Assembly: GCA_965228695.1 (NCBI GenBank)
Contig: CBDDIB010000002.1
Location: 682,001-746,000 of the forward strand
DNA: 64,000 nucleotides
Direction: 5' to 3'
Source of the DNA: JAJFJD01 sp965228695
Lineage (GTDB): Bacteria > Pseudomonadota > Alphaproteobacteria > UBA8366
Position numbers and translations under genes: made by a program. The notes below the pieces were generated by a model that was not told where the DNA came from, did no database searches, and saw only the letters and a list, made by a program, of their open reading frames with translations. Positions 1 to 8,290 of the stretch are shown here, piece by piece; within the stretch, counting starts at the first letter, position 1; each line of letters begins with the position of its first letter.

Positions 1-488
1 AGGGCGATGTCACCGGCGTCCAGGCCGCCTGCCGACAAATAGGCCGGCACCGCATCGGGCACCAGCGCCGCGGGACCGGCCAGCGGCCGGCCGTCCGGAT
101 TGAAAATTTGGACATACGCGTCGGCGCGTTTGGAATCGAGGGCCGCCAATACCGGCAAACCGGGCGCCGCGTCCGCCGCCACCACCTCCAGCGTGGTCAG
201 GCCAAGCACCGGGCATCCTGCCGCCAGCCCCATCGCCCGCGCGGCCGCCAAACCGATCCGCACGCCGGTGAAAGCGCCTGGCCCGATGGTCACCGCGATG
301 CCGCCCAAGCCGGTGACGCCGGACGCGCCGATCAGGCCGGCGTCGGCCAGCACATCGGACACCATCGGCATCAGTGCCTCGGCATGGCCACGCCGCATGT
401 CCTTGCTGCGCGACGCGGCGACCGCACCGTTGGCGAAGACCGCGGCGGAGCAGCGGTTCGTCGCGGTATCGATCGCCAGCAGGATCAT
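1..488 (-). CDS. tsaB: TsaB, tRNA threonylcarbamoyladenosine biosynthesis protein (partial)
   Basis: TsaB is the inactive ASKHA-fold partner of TsaD. With TsaE it helps place threonylcarbamoyl on A37 of ANN-decoding tRNAs in the cytoplasm. About 162 N-terminal residues are visible and the C-terminus lies beyond the window edge. The start MILLAIDTATNRC is the classic TsaB opening, and the family motif GPGAFTGVRIGLA follows near residues 67-79. The ATG at 488 lies 16 nt after the stop of the RutE-like gene, so the two probably share a transcript. The family call is firm; only the truncation limits it. Confidence 0.93.
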   Translation of the reverse strand, partial: MILLAIDTATNRCSAAVFANGAVAASRSKDMRRGHAEALMPMVSDVLADAGLIGASGVTGLGGIAVTIGPGAFTGVRIGLAAARAMGLAAGCPVLGLTTLEVVAADAAPGLPVLAALDSKRADAYVQIFNPDGRPLAGPAALVPDAVPAYLSAGGLDAGDIA

Positions 489-504
489 GACCGGGACCGC
501 GCCG

Positions 505-1086
505 CTACAGGATGCGGCAGACGGTGTCGAAATCGAGCCGCGGCGCACGGGGCTCGAGGACCGATCCGTCGCCATGACCGATATTGCAGAGAAAATTGGA
601 CCGGTACGGCGTGCCTTCGAAAAAGGCGGCGTCCACCTTGGCATTGTCGAAGCCGGACATCGGACCGCAATCCAGCCCGAGCGCGCGGCAGGCGATGATC
701 AAGTAGGCACCCTGCAGGGTCCCGTTGCGAAAGGCCGTCTCCTCGATCAAGGCATTATTCCCTGTGAACCACGACCGCGCATCGGCGAACGGGTAAAGCT
801 CGGGCAGGCGCTCGTGAAAATCCAGGTCGTGGGCGACAATCGCCGTCACCGGCGCGGCCATGGTCTTATCCACGTTGCCCCGACTCAAACACGGCCGCAA
901 CTTCTCTTTCGCCGCGTCGGAGGCGACGAAGACGAATCGGCCCGGGGAACAGTTCGCACTGGTCGGGGCTATCTTCAACAGGTCATAGACGGCGCGCAGC
1001 CGGTCGTCCCCGACGGCGGCGTCCTTCCAGTCGCGGTGCGACCGGGCGGTATTGAACAAGATGTCGAGGGCGGCCTGATCCAGCAT
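505..1086 (-). CDS. rutE: Malonic semialdehyde reductase RutE-like, nitroreductase family
   Basis: This 193-residue protein belongs to the FMN-dependent nitroreductase superfamily. It matches RutE, which reduces malonic semialdehyde to 3-hydroxypropionate in the Rut pyrimidine catabolic pathway. Visible RutE-type blocks are APTSANCSPGRFVFV, DARSWFTGN, EETAFRN and the LGLDCGPMSGFD segment. Length agrees with RutE (about 196 aa). The ATG at 1086 is preceded by an AAGGAAAA ribosome binding site. No other rut genes are nearby, so it may act as a general semialdehyde or nitro reductase here; the family call is strong and the substrate is inferred. Confidence 0.85.
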   Translation of the reverse strand: MLDQAALDILFNTARSHRDWKDAAVGDDRLRAVYDLLKIAPTSANCSPGRFVFVASDAAKEKLRPCLSRGNVDKTMAAPVTAIVAHDLDFHERLPELYPFADARSWFTGNNALIEETAFRNGTLQGAYLIIACRALGLDCGPMSGFDNAKVDAAFFEGTPYRSNFLCNIGHGDGSVLEPRAPRLDFDTVCRIL

Positions 1087-1217
1087 TAGTTTTTCCTTCA
1101 AGTACACGGCGGCGGGCGGCGGGCGGGCAGTGCGCGGGTTGATATCCGCTTGTCGCGATTCGCAAAGCGGCCTATACCTCTCACACTGTCGGAACCGAGT
1201 GCTAGCCCGATTCCACC

Positions 1218-2267
1218 ATGAAATACAACATTCCCAGCCGACGGCAATGCCTGACGATCGGCGCGTTGACCGCGCTGGCCCTGCCGCTGACGGCGCCGCA
1301 AGCCGTGGCCAAGGATCCGACATCCGCCGTCGCGATCATGTATCACCGGTTCGGCGAAGACGCCCATCCCCGCACCAACATCAAGCTGGAGCAATTCGAC
1401 GCCCATCTCGCGGAACTCGCGAGCGGCAAATACAACGTCCTGCCGCTGCCCGATATCGCCGCAGCCCTGCGCGCGGGAACGCCACTGCCGGACCGCGCCG
1501 TCGCGATCACGATCGACGACGCCTACCGGTCGGTCTACACCGAAGCCTGGCCGCGACTGCAGAAGGCCGGACTGCCCTTTACCCTGTTCGTGGCGACCAA
1601 GCCGGTCGAACAGCGCCTGCCGGGTTTCATGACCTGGGACCAGGTCCGCGAACTGCGCGACGCCGGGGTCACCATCGGCGCACACACCCACACCCATGGG
1701 CATCTCGCGAAAATGTCGCTTCCCGCCGTAAAGGCGGAAATCGAAACGGCCAACGCGATCCTGAAGCGCGAACTCGGCGCCGTGCCGCCGCTTTTCGCCT
1801 ATCCGTTCGGGGAAACCTCGGCCGCGGTCACGGCGCTGGTCCGCGCCGCCGGCCACAACACCGCCTTCGGCCAACATTCCGGCGCCATGGAATCGCGCCA
1901 GTCGCCCTATTATCTGCCGCGCTTCCCGCTGAACGAAACCTATGGCGGGATGGATCGGTTGACCATGGTTCTGAATGCGCTGCCGGTGCCGGTCACCGGC
2001 GTCGTCCCGGCCGACCCGCTGATCCCGCCGGCGGCCAACCCGCCGGCCTTCGGCTTCACTGTGGATGAATCGGTGCGGGGGCTGTCGCAGCTCGCCTGCT
2101 ATCACTCGCATGGCGGCAAGGCGGCGATCCAACGGCTGGGCGAACGGCGCTTCGAAGTGCGGTTCGACGCCCCCTTTCCGAAGGGGCGGTCGCGGATCAA
2201 CTGCACGATGCCCGGGCCCAAGGGCCGCTGGCGCTGGTTCGGGATGCAGTATTACGTGAAACCGTAA
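1218..2267 (+). CDS. Exported polysaccharide deacetylase (NodB domain)
   Basis: This 349-residue protein has a NodB-homology catalytic domain of carbohydrate esterase family 4, which removes acetyl groups from polysaccharides or peptidoglycan through a metal-bound water. The N-terminus carries a signal peptide with a twin-arginine pair (SRRQCLTIGALTALALPL) and an AVA cleavage site near residue 31. NodB motif 1 appears as ITIDDA (D100, D101) and motif 2 as H156-T-x-x-H160, so the metal triad is present. It is the only plus-strand gene in the first 16 kb and diverges from the RutE-like gene. The substrate cannot be read from the sequence. Confidence 0.85.
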   Translation: MKYNIPSRRQCLTIGALTALALPLTAPQAVAKDPTSAVAIMYHRFGEDAHPRTNIKLEQFDAHLAELASGKYNVLPLPDIAAALRAGTPLPDRAVAITIDDAYRSVYTEAWPRLQKAGLPFTLFVATKPVEQRLPGFMTWDQVRELRDAGVTIGAHTHTHGHLAKMSLPAVKAEIETANAILKRELGAVPPLFAYPFGETSAAVTALVRAAGHNTAFGQHSGAMESRQSPYYLPRFPLNETYGGMDRLTMVLNALPVPVTGVVPADPLIPPAANPPAFGFTVDESVRGLSQLACYHSHGGKAAIQRLGERRFEVRFDAPFPKGRSRINCTMPGPKGRWRWFGMQYYVKP

Positions 2268-2287
2268 TTTTGAGTCGGAAGGGCGGG

Positions 2288-3274
2288 TTAAACGTCCTCG
2301 CCGATACGCGGACCCGTGTCGCTCAGGCGGGCGGCATCCAGGGGCGAAAGCCGGTTGGTGCGGATTACGCTGCGCAGCAGATCCAGATACTCGCCCTTCT
2401 TCTCGGAATAGGAAATCATCGCGGGCAGCAGGCTCTTCCCGGCCAGCCGCTTTCCTTCGGCCCGCATGCCGGTGCGCAGATCCCGCAACCCGGCATAGGC
2501 GCGGTGCGTGTTCAGGTTATGGATATAGGAGCGCACTGAATCGCCCAGATGATCGAAGCTGCGAATTTTGTGCGATTTCCCGGCTTCGCGGCCGCTCGGC
2601 ACCATGCCCTTGTGTTTAGCGGTGGTCCACTGCCCGAAGGCGGCGTTGCCTTCGCGGACGAAGCGCGAGGTGCCCCAGCCGCTTTCGATCGCCGCCTGCG
2701 CAAGCGCCAGCGACGGCGGCACCGCGTCGACACGGCGCAGAAGCAGGTCGAGACGATTGGGGTCGGTCTTGTATTCCGCGGCGATCGCTTCGAGACGGTG
2801 CTGCTGGTCGGGGCTCAGGTCGCGGCCGGCGGCCAGCTTGGCATCGAACACCAGGAGCTGCGCCCGCTGCCGCAGCACCCGCTCGTTGGCGTTCAGGACC
2901 AACGGCAGCATCAGGCGCAGGAAAACCGCCTTGCGCTCGCGCGTCTGCTTCAGGGTATCCAGACCGTCCGGCACCTTCGAGACGAACAGGCGCGGCACCG
3001 GCATGTTGTCCTTGCGCACGGCATCGAGATCATAGCCCATCGACGCGAAATGACGGCTCAGCTTGGCCGGCGTCGCAAAGGCGAGGATCGCCGAAGGCTT
3101 GCGCATACCGACCATGCCTGACTCGTCGAGAATAGCGGCGACATGCTGTTGCACCGGCGGCACGAAGGCGGCGGCAGCCCCCGCCATCAGAAGCGCGGCG
3201 ACGCCCACGCCCCATGCGCGTGAGCGACGTTTCGGGGTGCTTTCGGTTTTGGTCGGTGCCGGATTTTTTTTCAT
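2288..3274 (-). CDS. Bax-type glucosaminidase domain protein, membrane-anchored
   Basis: A 328-residue protein with a basic N-terminus, one membrane segment at about residues 22-40, and a C-terminal domain resembling Bax/FlgJ-type N-acetylglucosaminidases that cut peptidoglycan glycan strands. The catalytic region is seen as QAAIESGWGTSRF, with the likely acid Glu197, followed by GNAAFGQW and a conserved YIHNLNTHRAYAGLR segment. It lies between nfuA and the deacetylase and has the same orientation as nfuA, with a 30-nt gap. A periplasmic cell-wall role is inferred from the domain and topology. Confidence 0.82.
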   Translation of the reverse strand: MKKNPAPTKTESTPKRRSRAWGVGVAALLMAGAAAAFVPPVQQHVAAILDESGMVGMRKPSAILAFATPAKLSRHFASMGYDLDAVRKDNMPVPRLFVSKVPDGLDTLKQTRERKAVFLRLMLPLVLNANERVLRQRAQLLVFDAKLAAGRDLSPDQQHRLEAIAAEYKTDPNRLDLLLRRVDAVPPSLALAQAAIESGWGTSRFVREGNAAFGQWTTAKHKGMVPSGREAGKSHKIRSFDHLGDSVRSYIHNLNTHRAYAGLRDLRTGMRAEGKRLAGKSLLPAMISYSEKKGEYLDLLRSVIRTNRLSPLDAARLSDTGPRIGEDV

Positions 3275-3304
3275 GTGCCTCTTATTTTGCCGGGCCGCGA
3301 TCGG

Positions 3305-3868
3305 TTAGAAGCCGACGGCGCGAACCTCGACAACCTCCGGAATATAGTGTTTCAGCATATTCTCGATGCCCATTTTCAGCGTGGCCGTCGAACTCGGGCA
3401 GCCCGCACAGGCGCCCTGCATCGTCAGGAAGACCACGCCCTCTTCGAAACCGTGATAGACGATATCGCCGCCGTCCATCGCCACCGCGGGGCGGACGCGG
3501 GTATCGAGCAATTCCTTGATCTGGGAAACGATCTCGTCGTCATCCTCGGAGACCGCGTTACCGTCGGTACCGTCCGCGGCATCGGTCATCACCGGTTTGC
3601 CGGCGGTGAAATGTTCCATGATCGCACCAAGCAGGGCCGGCTTCATGATGTGCCATTCGCGCTCGGCGGTCTTGGTGATGGTGATGAAGTCGCGGCCAAA
3701 GAACACCGCGCCGACACCGTCGACATCGAACAAGCGGGCCGCCAGCGGCGACCGGGCCGTCGCATCGTCCGCGTCCGTGAAGTCCGCCGTACCGGATTCG
3801 AGCACGGTCTGACCGGGCAGGAACTTCAAGGTCGCCGGGTTCGGCGTCTGTTCGGTCTGAATAAACAT
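3305..3868 (-). CDS. nfuA: NfuA-type iron-sulfur scaffold/carrier protein
   Basis: A 187-residue protein with an Nfu_N domain (about residues 1-88) followed by a NifU C-terminal domain carrying the cluster-binding pair C154-A-G-C157 (CAGCPSS). Such proteins carry 4Fe-4S clusters to client apoproteins in the cytoplasm. Domain order and length match alphaproteobacterial NifU-family proteins. It sits in the conserved block trpS-usp-nfuA, all on the minus strand. The ATG at 3868 is preceded by an AGGAGAGA-like site. Confidence 0.92.
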   Translation of the reverse strand: MFIQTEQTPNPATLKFLPGQTVLESGTADFTDADDATARSPLAARLFDVDGVGAVFFGRDFITITKTAEREWHIMKPALLGAIMEHFTAGKPVMTDAADGTDGNAVSEDDDEIVSQIKELLDTRVRPAVAMDGGDIVYHGFEEGVVFLTMQGACAGCPSSTATLKMGIENMLKHYIPEVVEVRAVGF

Positions 3869-4007
3869 CTCTCGATCTCTCCTTCCGGACTAATGCCCGG
3901 CGATCCATTGTTGATAGAATGCCTGCTCACTCGGGTTAAACAATCACACTTTTGAAGTAGTCCTTTAGCCCGAAAGCATGGGTTTCCTTAACTCAGATAG
4001 AAAATCT

Positions 4008-4523
4008 CTACGTTATTTCAAGTATTTCCTCATCAGACAGGTTGCCCGGGACGATCGTGATCGGAATCCGGGTTTTGCTTGCTTTCTTGCTCAGAAGATA
4101 GCTGATCAGCGGCCCCGGCCCGCTGGATCCGGCGCTGGCCGCCAGCACGAGGATGGAGATCGACGGCTCTTCCTCGAGCAACGCCATAAGCTGCTCGCGC
4201 GTATCCCCTTCGCGGATATAGAGAATCGGGTACCGCCCCGACCATTCGAGCACTTCGGCCGACAAGCGCTGCAAGAGCTTTTCGCCTTCCTCTCGCGCCT
4301 CCTGCCGCATGAGGTCGCCGACGGTCGCCCAATGCTCGAAATCCGCGCCCTTGATGACGTTTAGCAGGGCCACGCGGCCGCCCGTGTTGCGGGCCCGCCG
4401 GCAGGCGAAATGCAGGGCGACCGGCATCTCATCGCTGTCGTCCACGACGACGAGCAGGATGCGCTCGCTCTCCGCCTTTTTCTCATCGGCCGCCGCAGCC
4501 GCGTTTTCGGTGTTCGCGCTCAT
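4008..4523 (-). CDS. Universal stress protein family
   Basis: A 171-residue UspA-fold protein. Seen are the opening strand RILLVVVDDSDEMPVAL, the GGRVALLNVIKG strand, and a C-terminal ILVLAASAGSSGPGPLI stretch in the nucleotide-binding region. The canonical GxxG(9x)G(S/T) ATP motif is not clearly intact, so ATP binding is uncertain. I prefer the ATG at 4523, which has an AAGGAC ribosome binding site; a longer reading would start at 4559 without one. The gene lies between trpS and nfuA as is usual in alphaproteobacteria. Its specific role is unknown. Confidence 0.82.
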   Translation of the reverse strand: MSANTENAAAAADEKKAESERILLVVVDDSDEMPVALHFACRRARNTGGRVALLNVIKGADFEHWATVGDLMRQEAREEGEKLLQRLSAEVLEWSGRYPILYIREGDTREQLMALLEEEPSISILVLAASAGSSGPGPLISYLLSKKASKTRIPITIVPGNLSDEEILEIT

Positions 4524-4622
4524 TGTCCTTGACCCTCTCGCCCGGCGGTAGTCTGCCATCTAGCCGCGGCCAGGCGCAATACGCACGGCCGCGCCCACGA
4601 TAGGCGGCCGATGTGACGGTCT

Positions 4623-5621
4623 TTAGGGCTTCACGAACCCGATGATGTCCTGGATCTCGCGCATCACCGGCCCGGAAATGGCGCGGGCCTTGGTGCCGCC
4701 CTGCCGCAGGATGCCGTCGATGTAGTCGGTATCGCCCACGAGGCGCTGCATTTCCTCGCCGATGGGCCCCAAAACGGACACCGCCAGTTCCGTCAGGCCG
4801 CCCTTGAACTCGGAGAACTGCTGGCCGCCGACTGCCGCCAGTACGTCCTCGCGGCTCTTGCGGGCAAGCGCCGCGTAGATGCCGACCAGATTGGCCGCTT
4901 CCGGCCGGTCTTCGAGGCCCGCAACCTCGGACGGCAGGGCGTCAGGGTCGGTCTTGGCCTTGCGGATTTTCTGCGCGATCCCATCGGGCCCGTCGGTCAG
5001 CGTGATGCGGCTGTATTCCGACGGGTCCGACTTGGACATCTTGTTACGGCCGTCGCGCAGCGACATGACACGGGTCGCCGGGCCCAGGATCATCGGCTCG
5101 ACCTGCGGGAAATACTCCACCCCGAAGTCCGAATTGAATTTCTGCGCGATGTCCCGGCACAGTTCCAGGTGCTGTTTCTGATCGTCGCCGACCGGCACAT
5201 GCGTCGCCTTGTAGGCGAGGATGTCCGCCGCCATCAGGTTGGGATAGGCGTACAACCCGACCGAGGCGTTTTCCCGGTGCTTGCCCGCCTTCTCCTTGAA
5301 CTGGGTCATCCGGTTGAGCCAGCCGAGCCGCGCCACGCAGTTGAAGATCCAGGCGAGGCTGGCGTGATCCGGATTCTGGCTTTGATTGAACAGGATGTTC
5401 TTCTCGGGATCGATCCCGCTGGCGATCAGGCCGGCGGTCACCTCGCGGGTGCTCGCCAGCAGTTCCGCCGGTTCCTGCCACACCGTGATCGCGTGCAGGT
5501 CGACGATGCAATAGAGGCATTCGTAATCGCCCTGCAGGTCGACCCAGTTGCGGATCGCGCCGAGATAGTTACCGAGATGAAGGTTGCCGGTGGGCTGAAT
5601 GCCCGAAAAGATGCGGTTCAT
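4623..5621 (-). CDS. trpS: Tryptophanyl-tRNA synthetase
   Basis: This class I aminoacyl-tRNA synthetase charges tRNA-Trp. The 332-residue protein shows the HIGH-type signature GNLHLGNYLG (residues 12-21) and KMSKS at 194-198, with the usual TrpRS spacing. The ATG at 5621 follows a GAGGGACC site; eight extra codons upstream (to 5645) lack support. It is normally directly downstream of murJ in this class of bacteria, but here two selenoprotein genes intervene. Confidence 0.97.
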   Translation of the reverse strand: MNRIFSGIQPTGNLHLGNYLGAIRNWVDLQGDYECLYCIVDLHAITVWQEPAELLASTREVTAGLIASGIDPEKNILFNQSQNPDHASLAWIFNCVARLGWLNRMTQFKEKAGKHRENASVGLYAYPNLMAADILAYKATHVPVGDDQKQHLELCRDIAQKFNSDFGVEYFPQVEPMILGPATRVMSLRDGRNKMSKSDPSEYSRITLTDGPDGIAQKIRKAKTDPDALPSEVAGLEDRPEAANLVGIYAALARKSREDVLAAVGGQQFSEFKGGLTELAVSVLGPIGEEMQRLVGDTDYIDGILRQGGTKARAISGPVMREIQDIIGFVKP

Positions 5622-5749
5622 TGTCTGGTCCCTCGCTTTGGACACGCGGATGATCGGGGGCCCCCGATTTGGACGCGGAGGCGGTTAACGCGCGGAGTTA
5701 TCCCGGCTGCCGGGGCCGCCGTCAAGCATCGTCAAGGCGGGAAAGAGTA

Positions 5750-6967
5750 TCAGCCCAGACGGTGGCGCTGCGACCGCGGCACGAACTGTCCGGTGGCGAC
5801 CTGGCGCACGCGCTCGTCCGAATGATTGGCGAGCACCGGCTGCAGGGCGAGATAGAAACGGCCGACCGCCGTCTCGCCCCAGAACCAGTCGCGCAATTCG
5901 CCCGGACTGGCGGTGCCCGGCTGCGCCGTCGCCGCCTCGTGATACCAGCTCCGCACGTCCTCGCAGGCCAGCCGGACCGCTTCGCCCAGCGTCAGGTCGG
6001 GCAGCGGGTTGTCCGGCGTACCGTCGAAGAATCCGTTCAGAAAACGCACCACGCCTTCGATGTCGAGATTGCAGAGGCCGAAGGTGCTGCGGCCCCGCTC
6101 CTCCAGAGCGAAGGCGTACCAGGGCGCGAGCCGGTCGATCTCGGCAAAGACCTCTTCCAGAAGCGCCGACCCGGCCTCGGCCTTCGGCGCCGGCAGCGAG
6201 ACGGGACAAACCCAGCCCGACATGTCGCCGGACGGCCCGCCGGGCGCGTCCTCGGGGAAATCGTCGAGCAGGACCGGGCCGTCGTCGCGTTCCAACAGGG
6301 CGAGCGCGGTCCGCGCCACCTTGCCCTGGAACGCCGGTTCGTTCGGCGCGCCGAAGGGGCGGCCCAGATCGAACGGCACCCACAGGAAGCGTGGCGGCCG
6401 CATCTGTTCGGTGTTCGGCCGGACAAGGCTGATCCCGGTCGTCGCGATGCCGTTGGCTTCCAGGTAATGCGCGGCCGCACCGACCGCGCGCGTGCAGTTG
6501 GGTCAGACCGGGCTGAGCAGCACCGCGTTGACCTTGTCTTCCTTCAGCATGCCGGCGAGTTCGATCGCCGTCGGCTCGATCTCGTGCGGCAGCCAGCCGG
6601 CCCCCATCAGCGAGTAATGGAACCGCGCCAGCGAGCCGATCTCGCCCGCCGCCTCCATCTCGCGCAGCCGGTCGATCGGGAACACCACGTTGGTGTCCTG
6701 CTGAAAGCCGGTGCGGTCGTAATTGACCGAGCTGTGCGACATCACCAGGTCCTTCGCCGCCACGTCGCCGGGGATCACACGGTAGCCGGTGTCGCGGATG
6801 TCGAAGCTGCGGTCGTCGCGCCGGTGCAGGCCCGCGGTCGTAACGATCGCGACCCGGCGCTCGGCGACCGGCGGGCCGGTCACCCAGGGCGACGACTCGA
6901 AGGCGGCGCACTCCTTGCCGAGCAGATGCGCGACGTCGACGTCGGGCAGATCGCTGAGCCGCACCAT
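5750..6967 (-). CDS. GrdB/PrdB-like selenoprotein, second copy (in-frame UGA = Sec155)
   Basis: The reading frame runs from the ATG at 6967 through an in-frame TGA (6505-6503) to the stop at 5750, giving 405 residues if UGA is read as selenocysteine 155. The UGA context is SPV-U-PNCTRAVG, a U-x-x-C redox motif like those of the glycine/betaine/sarcosine/D-proline reductase selenoprotein B family. Upstream blocks NYDRTGFQQD and NVVFPIDRL, and downstream blocks FPEDAPGG and GDMSGWVCPV, are shared with the neighbouring copy. It begins 2 nt after the stop of that copy, so the two form an operon. No GrdA, GrdCD or PrdA partner is in the window, so the substrate is unknown. Termination at UGA would remove over half the protein. 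Confidence 0.88.
6469..6505 (-). promoter_or_regulatory. Candidate bacterial SECIS hairpin after the UGA of the second selenoprotein gene
   Basis: Counting from the base after UGA, GCGCGG at +14 to +19 pairs perfectly with CCGCGC at +29 to +34, enclosing a 9-nt loop rich in G and U. Bacterial SECIS elements are coding-region hairpins just 3' of UGA that bind SelB, with the apical loop about 16-37 nt away. The position fits. GC-rich DNA forms such stems by chance, so this supports rather than proves the Sec call. Confidence 0.45.
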
Positions 6968-6969
6968 CT

Positions 6970-8193
6970 CTAAATGTCCTGAACGAGATGTTCGTGGCTT
7001 CGCGGCACCAGAACCTTGGTCCCGAGCAACTGCATCATGCCGCCGTCCAGCGTCCGGCAGGTCGCGGCCAGCCGGCGCACCATCGCGCCCGCAGCGGTCT
7101 CCTGCCAATACCAATCGTTCAACACGGCGCTGCCGCTCGGGCCCGGCTGCGCCGTCGCGGCCTCGAAATACCAGGCCTTGATGTCGTCGGACGCGAATTT
7201 GAGCAGTTGCGGCAGGGCAACGTCCTCGCGCGGACTGGCGATCGAATGATCGTCCAGGAAGTCGGCCACAAGTTTCGCCGCCGCGTCGATGTCGAGCCCG
7301 CTGAGGCCCACCGTGGTCCGCCCGCGCTTCTCCAGCGCCACCTGGTACCAGGGCCGAAGCTGATCGATCTCCGCCAACACGGCGGCCAGCGCGCTGTCCG
7401 GGGCGGCATCTTCCGCCGGCGGCGTCAGGTTGACCGGGCAGACCCAGCCGGACATGTCGCCCGTCGTACCGCCGGGCGCGTCCTCCGGGAAGTCCGCGAT
7501 CACCGGGCCTTCCGGGGCGGCGAACAGCGCCAGGGCCGCTTCGACCACGCGGCGCTGGAAGGCCGGTTCGTCGGGTGCGCCGATCGGCCTCCCCAACTCG
7601 AACGGCACCCAGAGGGCGCGCGGCGGATTCAGTTTTTCGGTGTGCTCGCGCACGAGGCTGATCTGCGTGGTGACCAGCCCTTCTTCTTCGAGATATCGGG
7701 AAAGCCCGCCAACGGCGCGCGTGCAGTTCGGTCAGACCGGCGTCAGCAGCACGGCGTTGACCTTGTCCTCTTTCAACAGCCCGGCCAGTTCGCGGGCGCG
7801 CGGCTCCATTTTTTCGGGCTCCGTCGCGCCCATGAAGGAGTAATGAAAGGACGCCACCGATCCGATCGTTCCGTCCGCCGCCAACTCGTTCAGACGGTCG
7901 ATCGGGAACACGACGTTGATGTCCTGCTGAAAGCCGCTGCGATCATAGTTGGTCGACAGATGGCTCATGATGATCTCGGACGAGTCGATGTCGGCCGGGA
8001 TCACCCGGTAGTCCGCCGCGCCGGGACGAAATGTCTCGTCGGTCTTCCGCGACAGCCCGGCCGAGGTGATGATCGCGACCCGCAGCCGCTCCAGCGGCGG
8101 CGCGTCGGTCCAGGGGCTGTCCTCGTAGACCGGACACGGCAATTCGAGCAGATGCTCGGCCTCCATTTCGGGAAGATCGGCAAGTCGAACCAT
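6970..8193 (-). CDS. GrdB/PrdB-like selenoprotein, first copy (in-frame UGA = Sec154)
   Basis: The frame runs from the ATG at 8193, preceded by an AAGGAAC ribosome binding site, through an in-frame TGA (7734-7732) to a TAG at 6970: 407 residues with UGA read as selenocysteine 154. The context TPV-U-PNCTRAVG gives a U-x-x-C motif. The N-terminal half has family blocks SHLSTNYDRSGFQQD, NVVFPIDRL and FHYSFMGA. The C-terminal half has VPFELGRPIGAP, DFPEDAPGG and GDMSGWVCPV. In known members of selenoprotein B reductases the Sec attacks the substrate C-N bond; here the substrate is unknown. The gene is a tandem homologue of the next gene and lies between murJ and trpS. It requires selA, selB, selC and selD, none of which is in the window. 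Confidence 0.88.
7707..7734 (-). promoter_or_regulatory. Candidate bacterial SECIS hairpin after the UGA of the first selenoprotein gene
   Basis: Bases +15 to +18 after UGA (CGCC) pair with +22 to +25 (GGCG), with a GUU loop at +19 to +21. The loop carries the G-U pair of bases favoured by SelB, at a distance typical of bacterial SECIS elements. The stem is short, and flanking bases may extend it only with mismatches. Confidence 0.42.
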
Positions 8194-8290
8194 GAATGTT
8201 CCTTTTTCGCGGCCCGGAACGGGCGGCGTCGAGAGCGGTCAGCGCGAACAAGAGACGGAAGCGTATAGACGGCCGCGGAGAAGTGTCAAA

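Noticed and set aside
5750..8193. Reading the two UGA-containing genes as four separate ORFs or as frameshifted pseudogenes
   Set aside because: The frame continues without shift on both sides of each UGA, both genes have UGA at the same position in the same U-x-x-C motif, and sequence conservation continues downstream.
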